Notes: generated from the sequence alone by a model not told the origin. Shown: positions 9,140-16,536, counted from the stretch's first letter. The stretch: 38,400 bases of DNA from Bryobacterales bacterium (GCA_016789745.1 JAEUQF010000445.1:1-38400); one strand, 5' to 3'. Numbers and translations: made by a program.

Positions 9140-10300
9140 ATGCCTGCCGCTGCTGTCGCCATTGTCCTTTTCGTTGGCGCCAGCCTCCTGCTTGCCTATG
9201 TGCTGGTGGGCTATCCCGTCCTGTTGCGCCTTATGGCTGCCCGCCGGCCGAAATCCGTCTGTAAACAACACTTCCAGCCGGCAGTGTCCTTCATCATCCC
9301 GGCACACAACGGCGAGAAGTACCTGGCTTCCAAGATCCAATCCATCCACACCCTGGACTACCCCAGCCACCTCATCGAAATCATTCTCATCGCGGACGGC
9401 TGCACCGATGCCACCGAAGCCATCGCCAGCGCCTTTGCCGACGTCCGCCTTCTGTCCATCCCCCGCGGCGGCAAGTGCGCCGGACTCAACGCCGGTATCG
9501 CCGCCGCCCGTCATGAAATCCTCATTCTCACCGACATCCGCCAGCGCCTCAATCCCGACAGCCTCCAGCACCTCATGAACTGCCTGGCCGACCCCACCGT
9601 CGGCGTCGTCAGTGCCGACCTCCACCTCACCGACACCGCCGATTCGGCCGCCGCCCAGATGGCCAACTACCGGCGCCTGGAAACCGCCCTCCGCGACTCG
9701 CTCAGCGCGCTTGACTCCATGTTCGGTGCCACCGGCGCCTACTACGCCATGCGCCGCTCGCTCGCCCTCCGCGCCCTCCCCCTGCCCCACGACCTGCTGC
9801 TCGACGATATGTACCTGCCGCTCACCGCCTTCTTCTCCGGCTACCGCCTGATCATCGAGCCGCGCGCCATCGCCATCGACATCGCCGTACCGCTCGAAGT
9901 GGAAATCGGCCGCAAGTCGCGTACCCTGGCCGGCAACTACCAACTGCTCCGCTACATGCCGCAGTTGCTCTCCTTCCGCAACCGCATGCTCGGCCATTTC
10001 CTGTCCTACAAGGTGGGGCGACTGCTGATGCCTTACCTGCTGCTCGTCATCGCGGTTTCCAGCGTCTTCCTGCCTTATCCGCTGAACGTGATCGCCGTCG
10101 CCGGACAGGCAGCCGGCTATGGTCTGGCTCTGTTCGATCCCTGGATCCCGCGCGGCTTCCCGCTAAAGAAACTCTCGGCCGCCGCCCGCGCCTTCGTCGC
10201 CATGATGATCGCCACCGTCCGCGCCCTGGCCATCTTCTTTGTCCCGGCCGGCGAACTCTGGAAGACCCCTACCGGCATCGACAAACGGCGGCCCGCGTAA
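9140..10300 (+). CDS. Membrane-associated family 2 glycosyltransferase
   Basis: From ATG 9140 the protein is 386 residues. One membrane helix spans residues 4-30. A GT-A domain follows: SFIIPAHNGEKYL at 50-62, IADGCTD at 84-90, then LTDIRQ at 130-135 in the usual TDAN position. LLDDMYLP at 220-227 may supply the catalytic acid. Two or three hydrophobic segments lie after about residue 300, as in processive or polyprenyl-linked GT2 enzymes. The frame is open further upstream, to 8879, but that stretch overlaps the O-antigen ligase-like gene and is not protein-like, so 9140 is preferred. Role: transfer of a nucleotide-sugar residue to a membrane-bound glycan acceptor. The sugar cannot be read from the sequence. 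Confidence 0.87.
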   Translation: MPAAAVAIVLFVGASLLLAYVLVGYPVLLRLMAARRPKSVCKQHFQPAVSFIIPAHNGEKYLASKIQSIHTLDYPSHLIEIILIADGCTDATEAIASAFADVRLLSIPRGGKCAGLNAGIAAARHEILILTDIRQRLNPDSLQHLMNCLADPTVGVVSADLHLTDTADSAAAQMANYRRLETALRDSLSALDSMFGATGAYYAMRRSLALRALPLPHDLLLDDMYLPLTAFFSGYRLIIEPRAIAIDIAVPLEVEIGRKSRTLAGNYQLLRYMPQLLSFRNRMLGHFLSYKVGRLLMPYLLLVIAVSSVFLPYPLNVIAVAGQAAGYGLALFDPWIPRGFPLKKLSAAARAFVAMMIATVRALAIFFVPAGELWKTPTGIDKRRPA

Positions 10301-10346
10301 AGGGCCGGAATTGGTCGAAATGCTACGATAGGTTCAGCTTTGCTTC

Positions 10347-12299
10347 ATGTGCGGAATCGCCGGATTCGTTAGTATTGGCGCCCATTCTTATCCCGCTTCC
10401 GTCCTGGAGCGGATGACCTCCTCCATCGCCCATCGCGGCCCCGACGGCTTCGGCTATTTCCGTGACGACCTCGCCGCGCTCGGCCATCGCCGCCTTAGCA
10501 TTGTCGACCTCTCCGGCGGCGGCCAGCCCATGTACAACGAAGACGAATCCCTCGTCATCGTCTACAACGGTGAAATCTTCAACCACGCCGGGCTCCGCGA
10601 ACCGCTCGAACAGGCCGGCCACCGCTACCGCAGCCGCTGCGATACCGAAATGCTTATCCATGCCTACGAGCAGTGGGGCCCCGAGAGCCTCTCGCGCTAC
10701 CGCGGCATGTTCTCCTACGTCCTCTGGGACCGCCAGCGCCGCCAACTGTTCGGCGCCCGCGACCGGCTCGGCATCAAGCCTTTCTACTACTACTGGGACG
10801 GCCGCCTGTTTGTCTTCGGCTCGGAGATCAAGGTGCTGCTGGAGCACCCCGCCGTCGCCGCCAGGCTCAACCCCGATGCCCTGTCCGAATACCTCGCCTT
10901 CGGCTACCTCAGCGACGACACCACGTTGTTTGCCAACATCCGCCACCTGCCGCCCGGCTGCTGGCTGCGTCTCTCGCAGGACGGCAAACTCGAAATCCAG
11001 CGCTATTGGGATGCCCCCAAGTCCACCCCCGCCACCGACATCCCCGAACAGGAGTGGATCGCCGACTGCCGCCGCCGCATGGAAGAAACCGTCCGCATGC
11101 GCCTGATGGCCGACGTGCCCCTCGGCGTCTTCTTAAGCGGTGGTGTCGATTCCAGTGCCATTGCCGCGCTCATGAAGCGCGTCTCGCCCGATAGCACCGT
11201 CAAGACCTTCTCCGTCGGCTATGCCGAAACCGAGTTCAGCGAACTCGGCTATGCCCGCCAAGCCGCCGCCGCGCTCGGCACCGATCACCACGAAGTCTCC
11301 ATCAGCCGCGACGACTTCTTCACTGCCCTGCCCCGCCTGGTCTGGCATGAAGACGAGCCCATCACCTGGCCCTCCAGCGTCTCGCTCTATTACGTCTCGC
11401 AACTGGCCGCCCGCGACGTCAAAGTCGTCCTCACCGGCGAAGGCAGCGACGAGTTGTTCGCCGGCTACGGCCGCTACCGCCGCTTCCTCACCGACAGCCA
11501 GTGGATGCAGACCTACGGCATGGTCCCCGGCCCGCTGCGCGGCGCTGTCCGCGGATTCATCGGATCATCGTCGCTGCTTCCCGCCGACCTCCGCCGCAAG
11601 CTGGGCCATACCATCTTCGGCCGCCAGCCCGGCCTGGAATCCCTTTACCTCGAAAACTACCTCTGCGCCTTCTCCCAGGATTCCCTCACCGGCCTGCTGC
11701 GCCCGAACCTCCGCCCGCGCAACGCCTACGAAGCCTACCGCCACTGGTGGGCCGAAGCCGGCAAGGAATCCAGCGCTTCCGGCTCCCAACTGCAGCGGCT
11801 GCTCTATACCGACCAGAAAACCTACCTCGTCGAATTGCTGCGCAAGCAGGACCGCATGAGCATGGCCTGCTCCATCGAAAGCCGCGTCCCGTTCCTCGAC
11901 CATACGTTCGTTGAGTTTGCCTCCCGCGTCCCGGAGTCGCTGAAGCTGCACCCCTCCAACGCTAAATACCTGCTGAAGAAAGCAGTCGAGGATCTGCTGC
12001 CGCACGACATCGTCTATCGCCGCAAGATGGGCTTCCCTACCCCGCTCACCCGCTGGCTCTCCGGCGCCGCCCTCGATGACGTGGCCCAACTGCTGCAGGA
12101 CCCCAAAGGCCTGCTCGCCGAAATTACCGAACTGCCCGCCGTCTCCAGCCTGCTCGCCCGCCATCGCAGCGGTTTTGAGGATGCCACCGACCGTATCTGG
12201 CGCCTGCTCAACCTCCAACTCTGGGGCGACATGTACCTCACCGGCCGCCGCGACCTGCGCTGGGAAGGGGCACTGCCGGTATCGAAGGCAGTCCGCTAA
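10347..12299 (+). CDS. asnB: Asparagine synthase (glutamine-hydrolysing)-like amidotransferase
   Basis: This is a full-length 650-residue class II amidotransferase. MCGIAGF provides Cys2; HRGPDG, RRLSIVDL and YNGEIFNH complete the glutaminase domain. SGGVDSSAIAAL near 264-275 is the ATP-pyrophosphatase loop, and TGEGSDELFAGYGRY and ESRVPFLDH follow in the synthetase domain. The reaction is glutamine-dependent amide formation from a carboxylate with ATP cleavage to AMP and PPi. Its place behind a GT2 and an O-antigen ligase-like gene suggests work on the polymer, as for the amidotransferases of exosortase-associated EPS clusters. Its divergence from the copy at 1-1836 suggests different substrates rather than a recent duplication. 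The intergenic gap is 46 bases and the ribosome binding site is weak. Confidence 0.94.
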   Translation: MCGIAGFVSIGAHSYPASVLERMTSSIAHRGPDGFGYFRDDLAALGHRRLSIVDLSGGGQPMYNEDESLVIVYNGEIFNHAGLREPLEQAGHRYRSRCDTEMLIHAYEQWGPESLSRYRGMFSYVLWDRQRRQLFGARDRLGIKPFYYYWDGRLFVFGSEIKVLLEHPAVAARLNPDALSEYLAFGYLSDDTTLFANIRHLPPGCWLRLSQDGKLEIQRYWDAPKSTPATDIPEQEWIADCRRRMEETVRMRLMADVPLGVFLSGGVDSSAIAALMKRVSPDSTVKTFSVGYAETEFSELGYARQAAAALGTDHHEVSISRDDFFTALPRLVWHEDEPITWPSSVSLYYVSQLAARDVKVVLTGEGSDELFAGYGRYRRFLTDSQWMQTYGMVPGPLRGAVRGFIGSSSLLPADLRRKLGHTIFGRQPGLESLYLENYLCAFSQDSLTGLLRPNLRPRNAYEAYRHWWAEAGKESSASGSQLQRLLYTDQKTYLVELLRKQDRMSMACSIESRVPFLDHTFVEFASRVPESLKLHPSNAKYLLKKAVEDLLPHDIVYRRKMGFPTPLTRWLSGAALDDVAQLLQDPKGLLAEITELPAVSSLLARHRSGFEDATDRIWRLLNLQLWGDMYLTGRRDLRWEGALPVSKAVR

Positions 12300-12308
12300 C
12301 CTGGAACC

Positions 12309-12548
12309 GTGCAGGTCGATATTCAGGAAGCCGCGTCTCAACTTTCGCGCCTTCTCGAACTTGTGGCGCAAGGAGAGCAGATCGTCCTTACCCGCAACGG
12401 CATGCCCGTTGCCGAACTGCTTCCCGCGTGCACAACCGCTGGCTTTCCATTCGATGTCTCCAGCCCAAAGCCGCTCGTGCCCGCCGGAGACCAGTGGTGG
12501 CAGCCCATGACCGAACAGGAAGCCAACGACTGGACCGAGGGCCGTTGA
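12309..12548 (+). CDS. Phd/YefM-family antitoxin (orphaned)
   Basis: The 79-residue protein starts at GTG (MQVDIQEAASQLSRLLELV). EAASQLSRLLELVAQGEQIVLTRNGMPVAELLP is the standard Phd/YefM N-terminal DNA-binding fold; it is followed by a short acidic C-terminal tail (MTEQEANDWTEGR) that would bind a toxin. It begins 9 bases after asnB and its stop overlaps a TTG that once opened a PIN-domain toxin, now frameshifted (12545-12738). It may still repress transcription or neutralise related toxins elsewhere; this is inference. Family assignment is firm, partner identity is from the remnant. Confidence 0.8.
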   Translation: MQVDIQEAASQLSRLLELVAQGEQIVLTRNGMPVAELLPACTTAGFPFDVSSPKPLVPAGDQWWQPMTEQEANDWTEGR

Positions 12549-12738
12549 AGCTCCTCACCGATCCGCACACGCTAGCTCTCGGGCGCTTTCCAACTCCGCC
12601 GCGCTCGGCCCCGAGGACCGCGAAGCCATCGCCACGCAACCAGTTACGGTCAGCGTTGTGAACCTGGCCCTGCTGACAGATCCGGTCCGGTCTCCTGGTG
12701 GGATCACTTCGTCTCCGGAATCGGTCTTGATTTCGTAG
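12545..12738 (+). pseudogene. Remnant of a PIN-domain (VapC-type) toxin
   Basis: TTG at 12545 overlaps the antitoxin stop in the usual coupled arrangement and reads (M)KLLTDPHTL, close to the conserved PIN start MKLLLDTHTL with the first catalytic Asp kept. The frame then stops matching. In another frame the sequence resumes as ALSNSAALGPEDREAI and PVTVSVVNL, which fits the next helix and the strand that normally continues into WEIAIK. That frame ends at TAG 12738, so the C-terminal half with the remaining acidic residues is missing. At least one indel and a truncation make it non-functional. The reading rests on short matches, so confidence is moderate. Confidence 0.6.
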
Positions 12739-12759
12739 TTTCGACCCTCTCCTCTTTCC

Positions 12760-12796
12760 CTACGTTATTGCGCATCTGAGCAAAATACGTAGTTTT
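12760..12796 (+). terminator. Possible intrinsic terminator after the toxin remnant
   Basis: CTACGT (12760-12765) pairs with ACGTAG (12787-12792). An inner stem with one mismatch and one bulge brings the arms to an eight-base loop, and TTTT follows. It would end the asnB-antitoxin transcript before the next toxin-antitoxin promoter. The stem is AT-rich, so strength is uncertain. Confidence 0.4.
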
Positions 12797-12814
12797 CCGC
12801 TACCGAACCTTTAC

Positions 12815-12838
12815 ATATCATAAAGGACGTTATCATAT
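12815..12838. promoter_or_regulatory. Inverted repeat upstream of the Doc operon (candidate operator)
   Basis: ATATCATAA (12815-12823) and TTATCATAT (12830-12838) form an inverted repeat with one mismatch per arm and a six-base spacer. It sits about 36 bases upstream of the -10 box of the AbrB/MazE-Doc pair. Such pairs normally repress themselves through an operator, so this is the best candidate site. The local AT-richness weakens the argument. Confidence 0.4.
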
Positions 12839-12853
12839 TTGAGACTGCCCGTC

Positions 12854-12879
12854 TTGAACACTGAGTAGAGCATTATAAT
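12854..12879 (+). promoter_or_regulatory. Candidate promoter of the AbrB/MazE-Doc operon
   Basis: A perfect -10 box TATAAT lies at 12874-12879, with TTGAAC at 12854-12859 as a possible -35. The spacer is 14 bases, shorter than the 16-18 preferred by the housekeeping sigma factor, so the -35 assignment is doubtful. The first start codon follows 12 bases after the -10 box, so the transcript may be nearly leaderless or translation may begin at 12901. Confidence 0.45.
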
Positions 12880-12891
12880 GAATATGGGTAT

Positions 12892-13125
12892 ATGCTCGTA
12901 ATGACCACCCTTAAACTCACCGCGGTAGGCACCTCCACCGGTGCCGTGATTCCCAAAGAAATGCTGACCCGCTTGAAGGTAGCGAAAGGCGATACCCTGT
13001 ACGCCATCGAAACGCCCGATGGCTATCTGCTGACACCCTACGACCCCAGCATCAGCGAACAACTCAAGGCTGGTGAGGAGTTTATGAAAGAGTATCGAGA
13101 TACCTTCAAAGCCCTTGCCGAATGA
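12892..13125 (+). CDS. AbrB/MazE/SpoVT-family antitoxin
   Basis: The 77-residue protein has the swapped-hairpin AbrB fold at its N-terminus: LKLTAVGTSTGAVIPKEMLTRLKVAKGDTLYAIETPDGYLL, with the central G-x-S/T-x-x-VIPKE pattern. The C-terminal 30 residues (EQLKAGEEFMKEYRDTFKALAE) are a charged helix that would bind and inhibit the toxin. Start may be ATG 12892 or ATG 12901. The stop overlaps the doc start as ATGA, showing translational coupling. The expected role is to neutralise Doc and repress the operon. AbrB-type antitoxins with Doc-type toxins are less familiar than the classical Phd-Doc pair, but the family match is clear. Confidence 0.85.
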   Translation: MLVMTTLKLTAVGTSTGAVIPKEMLTRLKVAKGDTLYAIETPDGYLLTPYDPSISEQLKAGEEFMKEYRDTFKALAE

Positions 13126-13514
13126 CGACCGGCCCAAAGTGGATCAGCAAGAAGGCGCTTCTTCTGCTTCATGAGGAAAGTCTGGCCCGGTTTGGCGGCG
13201 CTTGCGGCATGCGCGACGAAGGGCTGCTGGATTCCGCACTCGCGCGGCCCGAGAACCTGCAGGCCTATCAACCCGAGTGCACGTTGGCGGATCTGGCAGC
13301 CGCTTACGCCTTCGGGCTTGCAAAGAACCATGCGTTCCTGGACGGCAACAAAAGGGTTGCTTTCCTTGCCATCGGCGTATTTCTCGCCATTAATGGTTTT
13401 CGCCTTATAGCGGGCCAGGTAGACGCGATTCGTGTCATGCTGGCCGTGGCTGCCGGCGAGATGGACGAAGCCTCGCTGGCGGCTTGGATTTCTGAGAACA
13501 TGCAACCCCGGTAG
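13122..13514 (+). CDS. doc: Death-on-curing (Doc/Fic-fold) toxin
   Basis: The 130-residue protein contains HAFLDGNKR at residues 70-78, the Doc version of the Fic catalytic motif HxFx(D/N)GNKR. DEGLLDSALARPEN (32-45) is also typical of the family. Known Doc enzymes phosphorylate elongation factor Tu and stop translation; catalytic His, Asp and Lys-Arg are all present, so the toxin looks intact. It overlaps the antitoxin stop by four bases. Together they form an addiction module, in keeping with the adjacent recombinase, partition and replication genes. Confidence 0.9.
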   Translation: MTTGPKWISKKALLLLHEESLARFGGACGMRDEGLLDSALARPENLQAYQPECTLADLAAAYAFGLAKNHAFLDGNKRVAFLAIGVFLAINGFRLIAGQVDAIRVMLAVAAGEMDEASLAAWISENMQPR

Positions 13515-13524
13515 AGAATCTCGA

Positions 13525-14469
13525 ATGCTTCCCATCCCCACCCCCGACTCGCTTCCCGCCCCCATCCGCCACGCCGGCCCACAGGCCTCCTGGCGTTTCC
13601 TCGACTTCTTCACCGCCAACATCCGCAACCCGCACACCCGCGCCGCCTACCTCCGCGTCGTCCGCGACTTCTTCGCCTGGGCCGAAGCCCGTCAGATCAC
13701 CACCCTCGAAGATATCCGTCCCATCGTGGTCGCCGCCTATATCGAAGACGCCGGCCGCCGCCTCTCAAAACCTACCGTCAAACAGCACCTGGCCGCCATC
13801 CGCATGCTCTTCGACTGGCTGGTCACCGGCCAGATCCTCGCCATCAACCCCGCCGCCGCCGTACGCGGCCCGCGCTACTCGGTCCGCCGCGGCAAGACTG
13901 CAGTCCTGTCTTCCGAAGAAGTTCGCACGCTGCTCGATTCCATCGAAACCACCACCCTCATCGGCCTCCGCGACCGTGCGCTCATCGCCCTGATGGCCTA
14001 CACGTTCGCACGTGTCGGCGCTGCTATCTCGTTGAAAGTGGAAGACTACTATATCCAGCAGCGACGCGGCTGGGTGCGCCTGTCGGAGAAGAACGGCAAA
14101 CTCAACCAGGTGCCCTGCCACCACAACCTCGAGCAGTTTCTCGAAGAATGGCTCGCCGCGGCAGACCTCAAAAGCCAGCCCCGCGCCCCCCTCTTCCCTG
14201 CCCTGCGCTATGGCCGCGTCGGCACCCAGCCGCTCGCCCAACCCAACGTCTATCTCATGATCCAGCGCCGCGCCAGCGCCGCCGGCATCGCCACCCGTAT
14301 CTGCTGCCACAGCTTCCGCGCTACCGGCATCACCACGTACCTCAAAAACGGCGGCAAACTCGAGATCGCCCAGCAGATGGCGGCCCACGAATCGCCCCGC
14401 ACCACCAGCCTCTATGACCGCCGCAACGACGACCTCACGCTCGACGAAATCGAGCGCGTTCTCTACTGA
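13525..14469 (+). CDS. Tyrosine recombinase/integrase (XerC/D-like)
   Basis: From ATG 13525 the protein is 314 residues, a typical size for Xer-like recombinases. Residues 22-110 are a SAM-like core-binding domain (NPHTRAAYLRVVRDFFAWAE). The catalytic domain shows Arg163 (ARVGAAISL), a Lys in the beta-hairpin (Lys189 or Lys192), His262-x-x-Arg265 (HSFR), His288 (AAHESPRTT) and the nucleophile Tyr297 (SLYDRR). All residues needed for strand exchange are present. The frame is open upstream to 13432, but that part overlaps doc. Its role may be resolving plasmid multimers or integrating the element; no attachment site or flanking duplication was recognised. The stop overlaps that of the convergent partition gene by 7 bases. 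Confidence 0.9.
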   Translation: MLPIPTPDSLPAPIRHAGPQASWRFLDFFTANIRNPHTRAAYLRVVRDFFAWAEARQITTLEDIRPIVVAAYIEDAGRRLSKPTVKQHLAAIRMLFDWLVTGQILAINPAAAVRGPRYSVRRGKTAVLSSEEVRTLLDSIETTTLIGLRDRALIALMAYTFARVGAAISLKVEDYYIQQRRGWVRLSEKNGKLNQVPCHHNLEQFLEEWLAAADLKSQPRAPLFPALRYGRVGTQPLAQPNVYLMIQRRASAAGIATRICCHSFRATGITTYLKNGGKLEIAQQMAAHESPRTTSLYDRRNDDLTLDEIERVLY

Positions 14470-15101
14470 CGCGGCTTGATCGGCCCCGAATCCCGGAACG
14501 CATACGACAGGATCTCGGCCAGCATCTGATCGAACTCCGCCAGCGCCACCGCCTCGGCATTCGATGGCCGCTTGATCGGGGGCTGCCGCTCAGCCCGCCG
14601 CATGATCTCGTACTCGGCCCGCAGCAGCAGGTTCAGGCACGCCCGGATGATCTGGCTCGGCTTCACGCTGGTCCCCAGAGCGCCCGAAAGGTGCGCCGCC
14701 AGCCGGTCCAACTCCAGCTTCTCGCGCGGCGTCGTCAGGAACTTGTTCTGCGCCGTCAGTTTTTCGAGCGCGATTGCCGGCTTGCCCATCCTCTGCGGCA
14801 CCGATGCCGGCGGGGGAACGGCCGTGGCCGCCGGCGCCGGGGGGAGCGCTACCGGACCCATTTCGCGCGGAGGTTCGGACGCCGCCGACGGCATCGGCGT
14901 CACCATATGCGGCGCCGCGGCCGCGATCGGCACCACGACACTGGCCGCGGCGGCAGGCTCGGGTTCCACCGCCGGCACCGGCTCGGCAACCGGCCGCTCG
15001 GCCACTACATCCCGGATCAGATCCTCTTCAATCGGTAGCCGCCCGCGTGCATCATCGAGCGGATTGTATTCTTTCTGTCCCGGCTCTTTCCGCCTAGCCA
15101 T
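14463..15101 (-). CDS. Putative ribbon-helix-helix centromere-binding partner of ParA
   Basis: The protein has 212 residues. The N-terminal 30 are charged (MARRKEPGQKEYNPLDD), residues 33-105 are a Pro/Ala/Val-rich linker, and 118-163 look like a ribbon-helix-helix: a short strand (NKFLTTP), then helix EKLELDRLAAHLSGAL, a turn and helix KPSQIIRACLNLLLR. The start lies inside the end of parA (8-base overlap), so the two are co-translated. The position matches the second gene of a partition operon. No ParB/Spo0J domain is present. It may bind the 9-bp repeats at 15980-16105, 16212-16264 and 18131-18404; this is inference from the family habit of binding short direct repeats. The basic N-terminus could be the ParA-stimulating arm. 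Confidence 0.6.
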   Translation of the reverse strand: MARRKEPGQKEYNPLDDARGRLPIEEDLIRDVVAERPVAEPVPAVEPEPAAAASVVVPIAAAAPHMVTPMPSAASEPPREMGPVALPPAPAATAVPPPASVPQRMGKPAIALEKLTAQNKFLTTPREKLELDRLAAHLSGALGTSVKPSQIIRACLNLLLRAEYEIMRRAERQPPIKRPSNAEAVALAEFDQMLAEILSYAFRDSGPIKPRQ

Positions 15102-15981
15102 TGGCTACCCCCTTGGACGCCCGCAGCGCCTCGCCCCGCAGATCCTGCACCCGCCGGTCCATCTCGGACGCCAGCGACAGATACTGCTTGGCAACCTTAT
15201 GAGTAGGATCCGTCTGGAACAGGCTCTTTCCCAGTTTCTGCACCCGCGGAATCACCGCCGCCCGGCTGATCGTCGTATCGAACATCCGCGACGGGCTCCC
15301 TTCCACCTTGAACGACTCATGAATCTCCGCCGTATACTGCCGCGCCAGCGTGATCCTCTGGTCCAGGCCCGACACGATGATCCCTAAAAGCGCCAGATTA
15401 GGGTTCAACTCCGGCTGCCGAGCCCGCCGGATATCCTTTAGGCACTCGCGCATCCCATTCAGTGCGAAGCTCTCTGGGATAACAGAGATCACGAACCAAT
15501 CCGCGCCCACGTACGAAGCAATCGTAGGGGCAGTCGCATTGGGTGCCGTGTCCAGGAAAATGTAATCGTACTGCCCGCGCAGACGCCGCAGCGGATTAAT
15601 CAGGATCCGCCGGGCATCATAGAAACGGTCCTTGGCCGCCAGTACCGCCTCCAGCCGCTCCAGCTCCCGCGACGACGGAATCAGGTGGACGTTCTCGGGC
15701 AGTTCCAGATCCTGCTCATGCTCGGTGATAATCACTTCCTCGGGCGTCCGTTCCTCGGTCAGTACCAAGAACGTTCCGTCGAAGGCTTCCGGCGGCACCC
15801 CCAGGTGCAACGTCGCCCCGTGGTTCATGTCCAGGTCCCAGACCAGGCACTTTTTGCCCATCTGCCCTAGCGCGGCGGCCAGGTGAACGGTGTTGGTAGT
15901 CTTCCCTACCCCGCCTTTTTGATTGCCGACGGCGATGACGTGGGTAATACGATCGTGGTCTTGCATGGGTATTCCGTACAT
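15094..15981 (-). CDS. parA: ParA-family partition ATPase
   Basis: The 295-residue protein has the deviant Walker A motif KGGVGKTT at 22-29, including the signature lysine. The Walker A' region VWDLDMNHGATLHLG and Walker B YDYIFLDTAPNAT follow, and the C-terminal half carries the usual helical part. There is no N-terminal helix-turn-helix, unlike P1/F-type ParA, so it resembles short ParA proteins paired with small RHH partners. It would form the ATP-dependent DNA-bound gradient that moves replicon copies apart. Start options are 15981 (MYGIP) and 15966 (MQDHD). The start codon region overlaps the first 9-bp repeat unit (15980), which suggests autorepression by the partner. Confidence 0.92.
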   Translation of the reverse strand: MYGIPMQDHDRITHVIAVGNQKGGVGKTTNTVHLAAALGQMGKKCLVWDLDMNHGATLHLGVPPEAFDGTFLVLTEERTPEEVIITEHEQDLELPENVHLIPSSRELERLEAVLAAKDRFYDARRILINPLRRLRGQYDYIFLDTAPNATAPTIASYVGADWFVISVIPESFALNGMRECLKDIRRARQPELNPNLALLGIIVSGLDQRITLARQYTAEIHESFKVEGSPSRMFDTTISRAAVIPRVQKLGKSLFQTDPTHKVAKQYLSLASEMDRRVQDLRGEALRASKGVANG

Positions 15982-16105
15982 AAGGACGTGCGGTCGTTAA
16001 GGACCAGTCTACCCGAAGGTACCGAATGTACGCAATGGTATGTACTTAGGTACCCTAAGGGCTTAACGACCTTATGGCCCTTGTGGGCGCCAGGGACTTA
16101 TGGCC
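15980..16105. repeat. 9-bp degenerate direct repeats, cluster A (parA side)
   Basis: Nonamers recur with 9-bp spacing or multiples: ATAAGGACG at 15980 and TTAAGGACC at 15998 (18 apart); GAAGGTACC at 16015 and GAATGTACG at 16024; TTAACGACC at 16063 and TTATGGCCC at 16072. TTATGGCCG returns at 16098. The same family occurs at 16212-16264 and 18131-18404. Position at the parA start suggests a centromere and operator bound by the partition partner. Confidence 0.6.
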
Positions 16106-16120
16106 GCACAATCCCCAGGG

Positions 16121-16138
16121 GGTGAACTTTGAGGTACG
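16121..16138 (+). repeat. Isolated iteron copy
   Basis: GGTGAACTTTGAGGTACG is identical in its core to the tandem iterons 232 bases further on. It is preceded by the same CCCCAGGGG palindrome that precedes the first tandem copy. It may mark the other edge of the origin or serve as a handcuffing or autoregulation site. Confidence 0.75.
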
Positions 16139-16211
16139 AGCGTACAACTCCCAACCTTTCCGACACATACCTTCGCCTCTCTCCGTCACCACTCCAGCCG
16201 CCATCCTGTTC

Positions 16212-16264
16212 ACAAGGTGTTTAAGGACGTAAGGTGTTTAAGTATGTTAGGTCCGCTATGGCCT
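16212..16264. repeat. 9-bp degenerate direct repeats, cluster B (origin)
   Basis: Six units lie in nearly perfect 9-bp register: ACAAGGTGT at 16212, TTAAGGACG at 16221, an 8-base unit at 16230, TTAAGTATG at 16238, TTAGGTCCG at 16247 and CTATGGCCT at 16256. AAGGTGTTTAAG occurs twice, 17 bases apart. The cluster lies between the isolated iteron and the tandem iterons. Confidence 0.6.
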
Positions 16265-16352
16265 CCCTGTCCTCCTTCACCCCAGCCCCGCTTCCCCCTC
16301 CTGCGCCTCCCCTTCGCCCCGTTGCCCTTCCCCCCGCTTCCATCCCCCAGGG

Positions 16353-16457
16353 GGTGAACTTTGAAGTACGAGGGGTGAACTTTCAGGTACGCGGGGGTGA
16401 ACTTTGAAGTACGCCAAGGTGAACTTTGAGGTACGCAGGGGTGAACTTTGAGGTACG
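16353..16457 (+). repeat. Five tandem iterons, probable replication origin (oriV)
   Basis: Core copies of GGTGAACTTTGARGTACG start at 16353, 16374, 16396, 16418 and 16440, so the period is 21-22 bases, two helical turns. Copy 2 has TTTCAGG in place of TTTGAGG; the others differ only at one A/G position. Most are preceded by extra G residues. Such same-face arrays directly before a rep gene are the classic binding sites of an iteron-type initiator. The A/T-rich melting region is not obvious; the T-rich stretch 16471-16515 is a candidate. Confidence 0.88.
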
Positions 16458-16475
16458 AAATTTCCCCCCATCTTG

Positions 16476-16526
16476 TTGACACATTTGGCTTTCCTCACCC
16501 CTATACTTTGTTTAGACTGTGTATAG
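16476..16526 (+). promoter_or_regulatory. Candidate rep promoter with overlapping inverted repeat
   Basis: A consensus -35 TTGACA (16476-16481) lies just after the last iteron; TATACT (16502-16507) may be the -10, though the 20-base spacer is long. CTATAC (16501-16506) and GTATAG (16521-16526) form a perfect inverted repeat over the -10, a likely operator, perhaps for Rep autorepression. Confidence 0.5.
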
Positions 16527-16536
16527 ACAGAAACTA

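Noticed and set aside
11565..12371. Long minus-strand frame across asnB copy 2
   Set aside because: Antisense shadow of a full-length, motif-complete asnB; no ribosome binding site or family motif.
16353..16457. CRISPR array
   Set aside because: The repeats are contiguous with a 21-22 base period and no unique spacers of 30-40 bases, and no cas genes are present. They are iterons.
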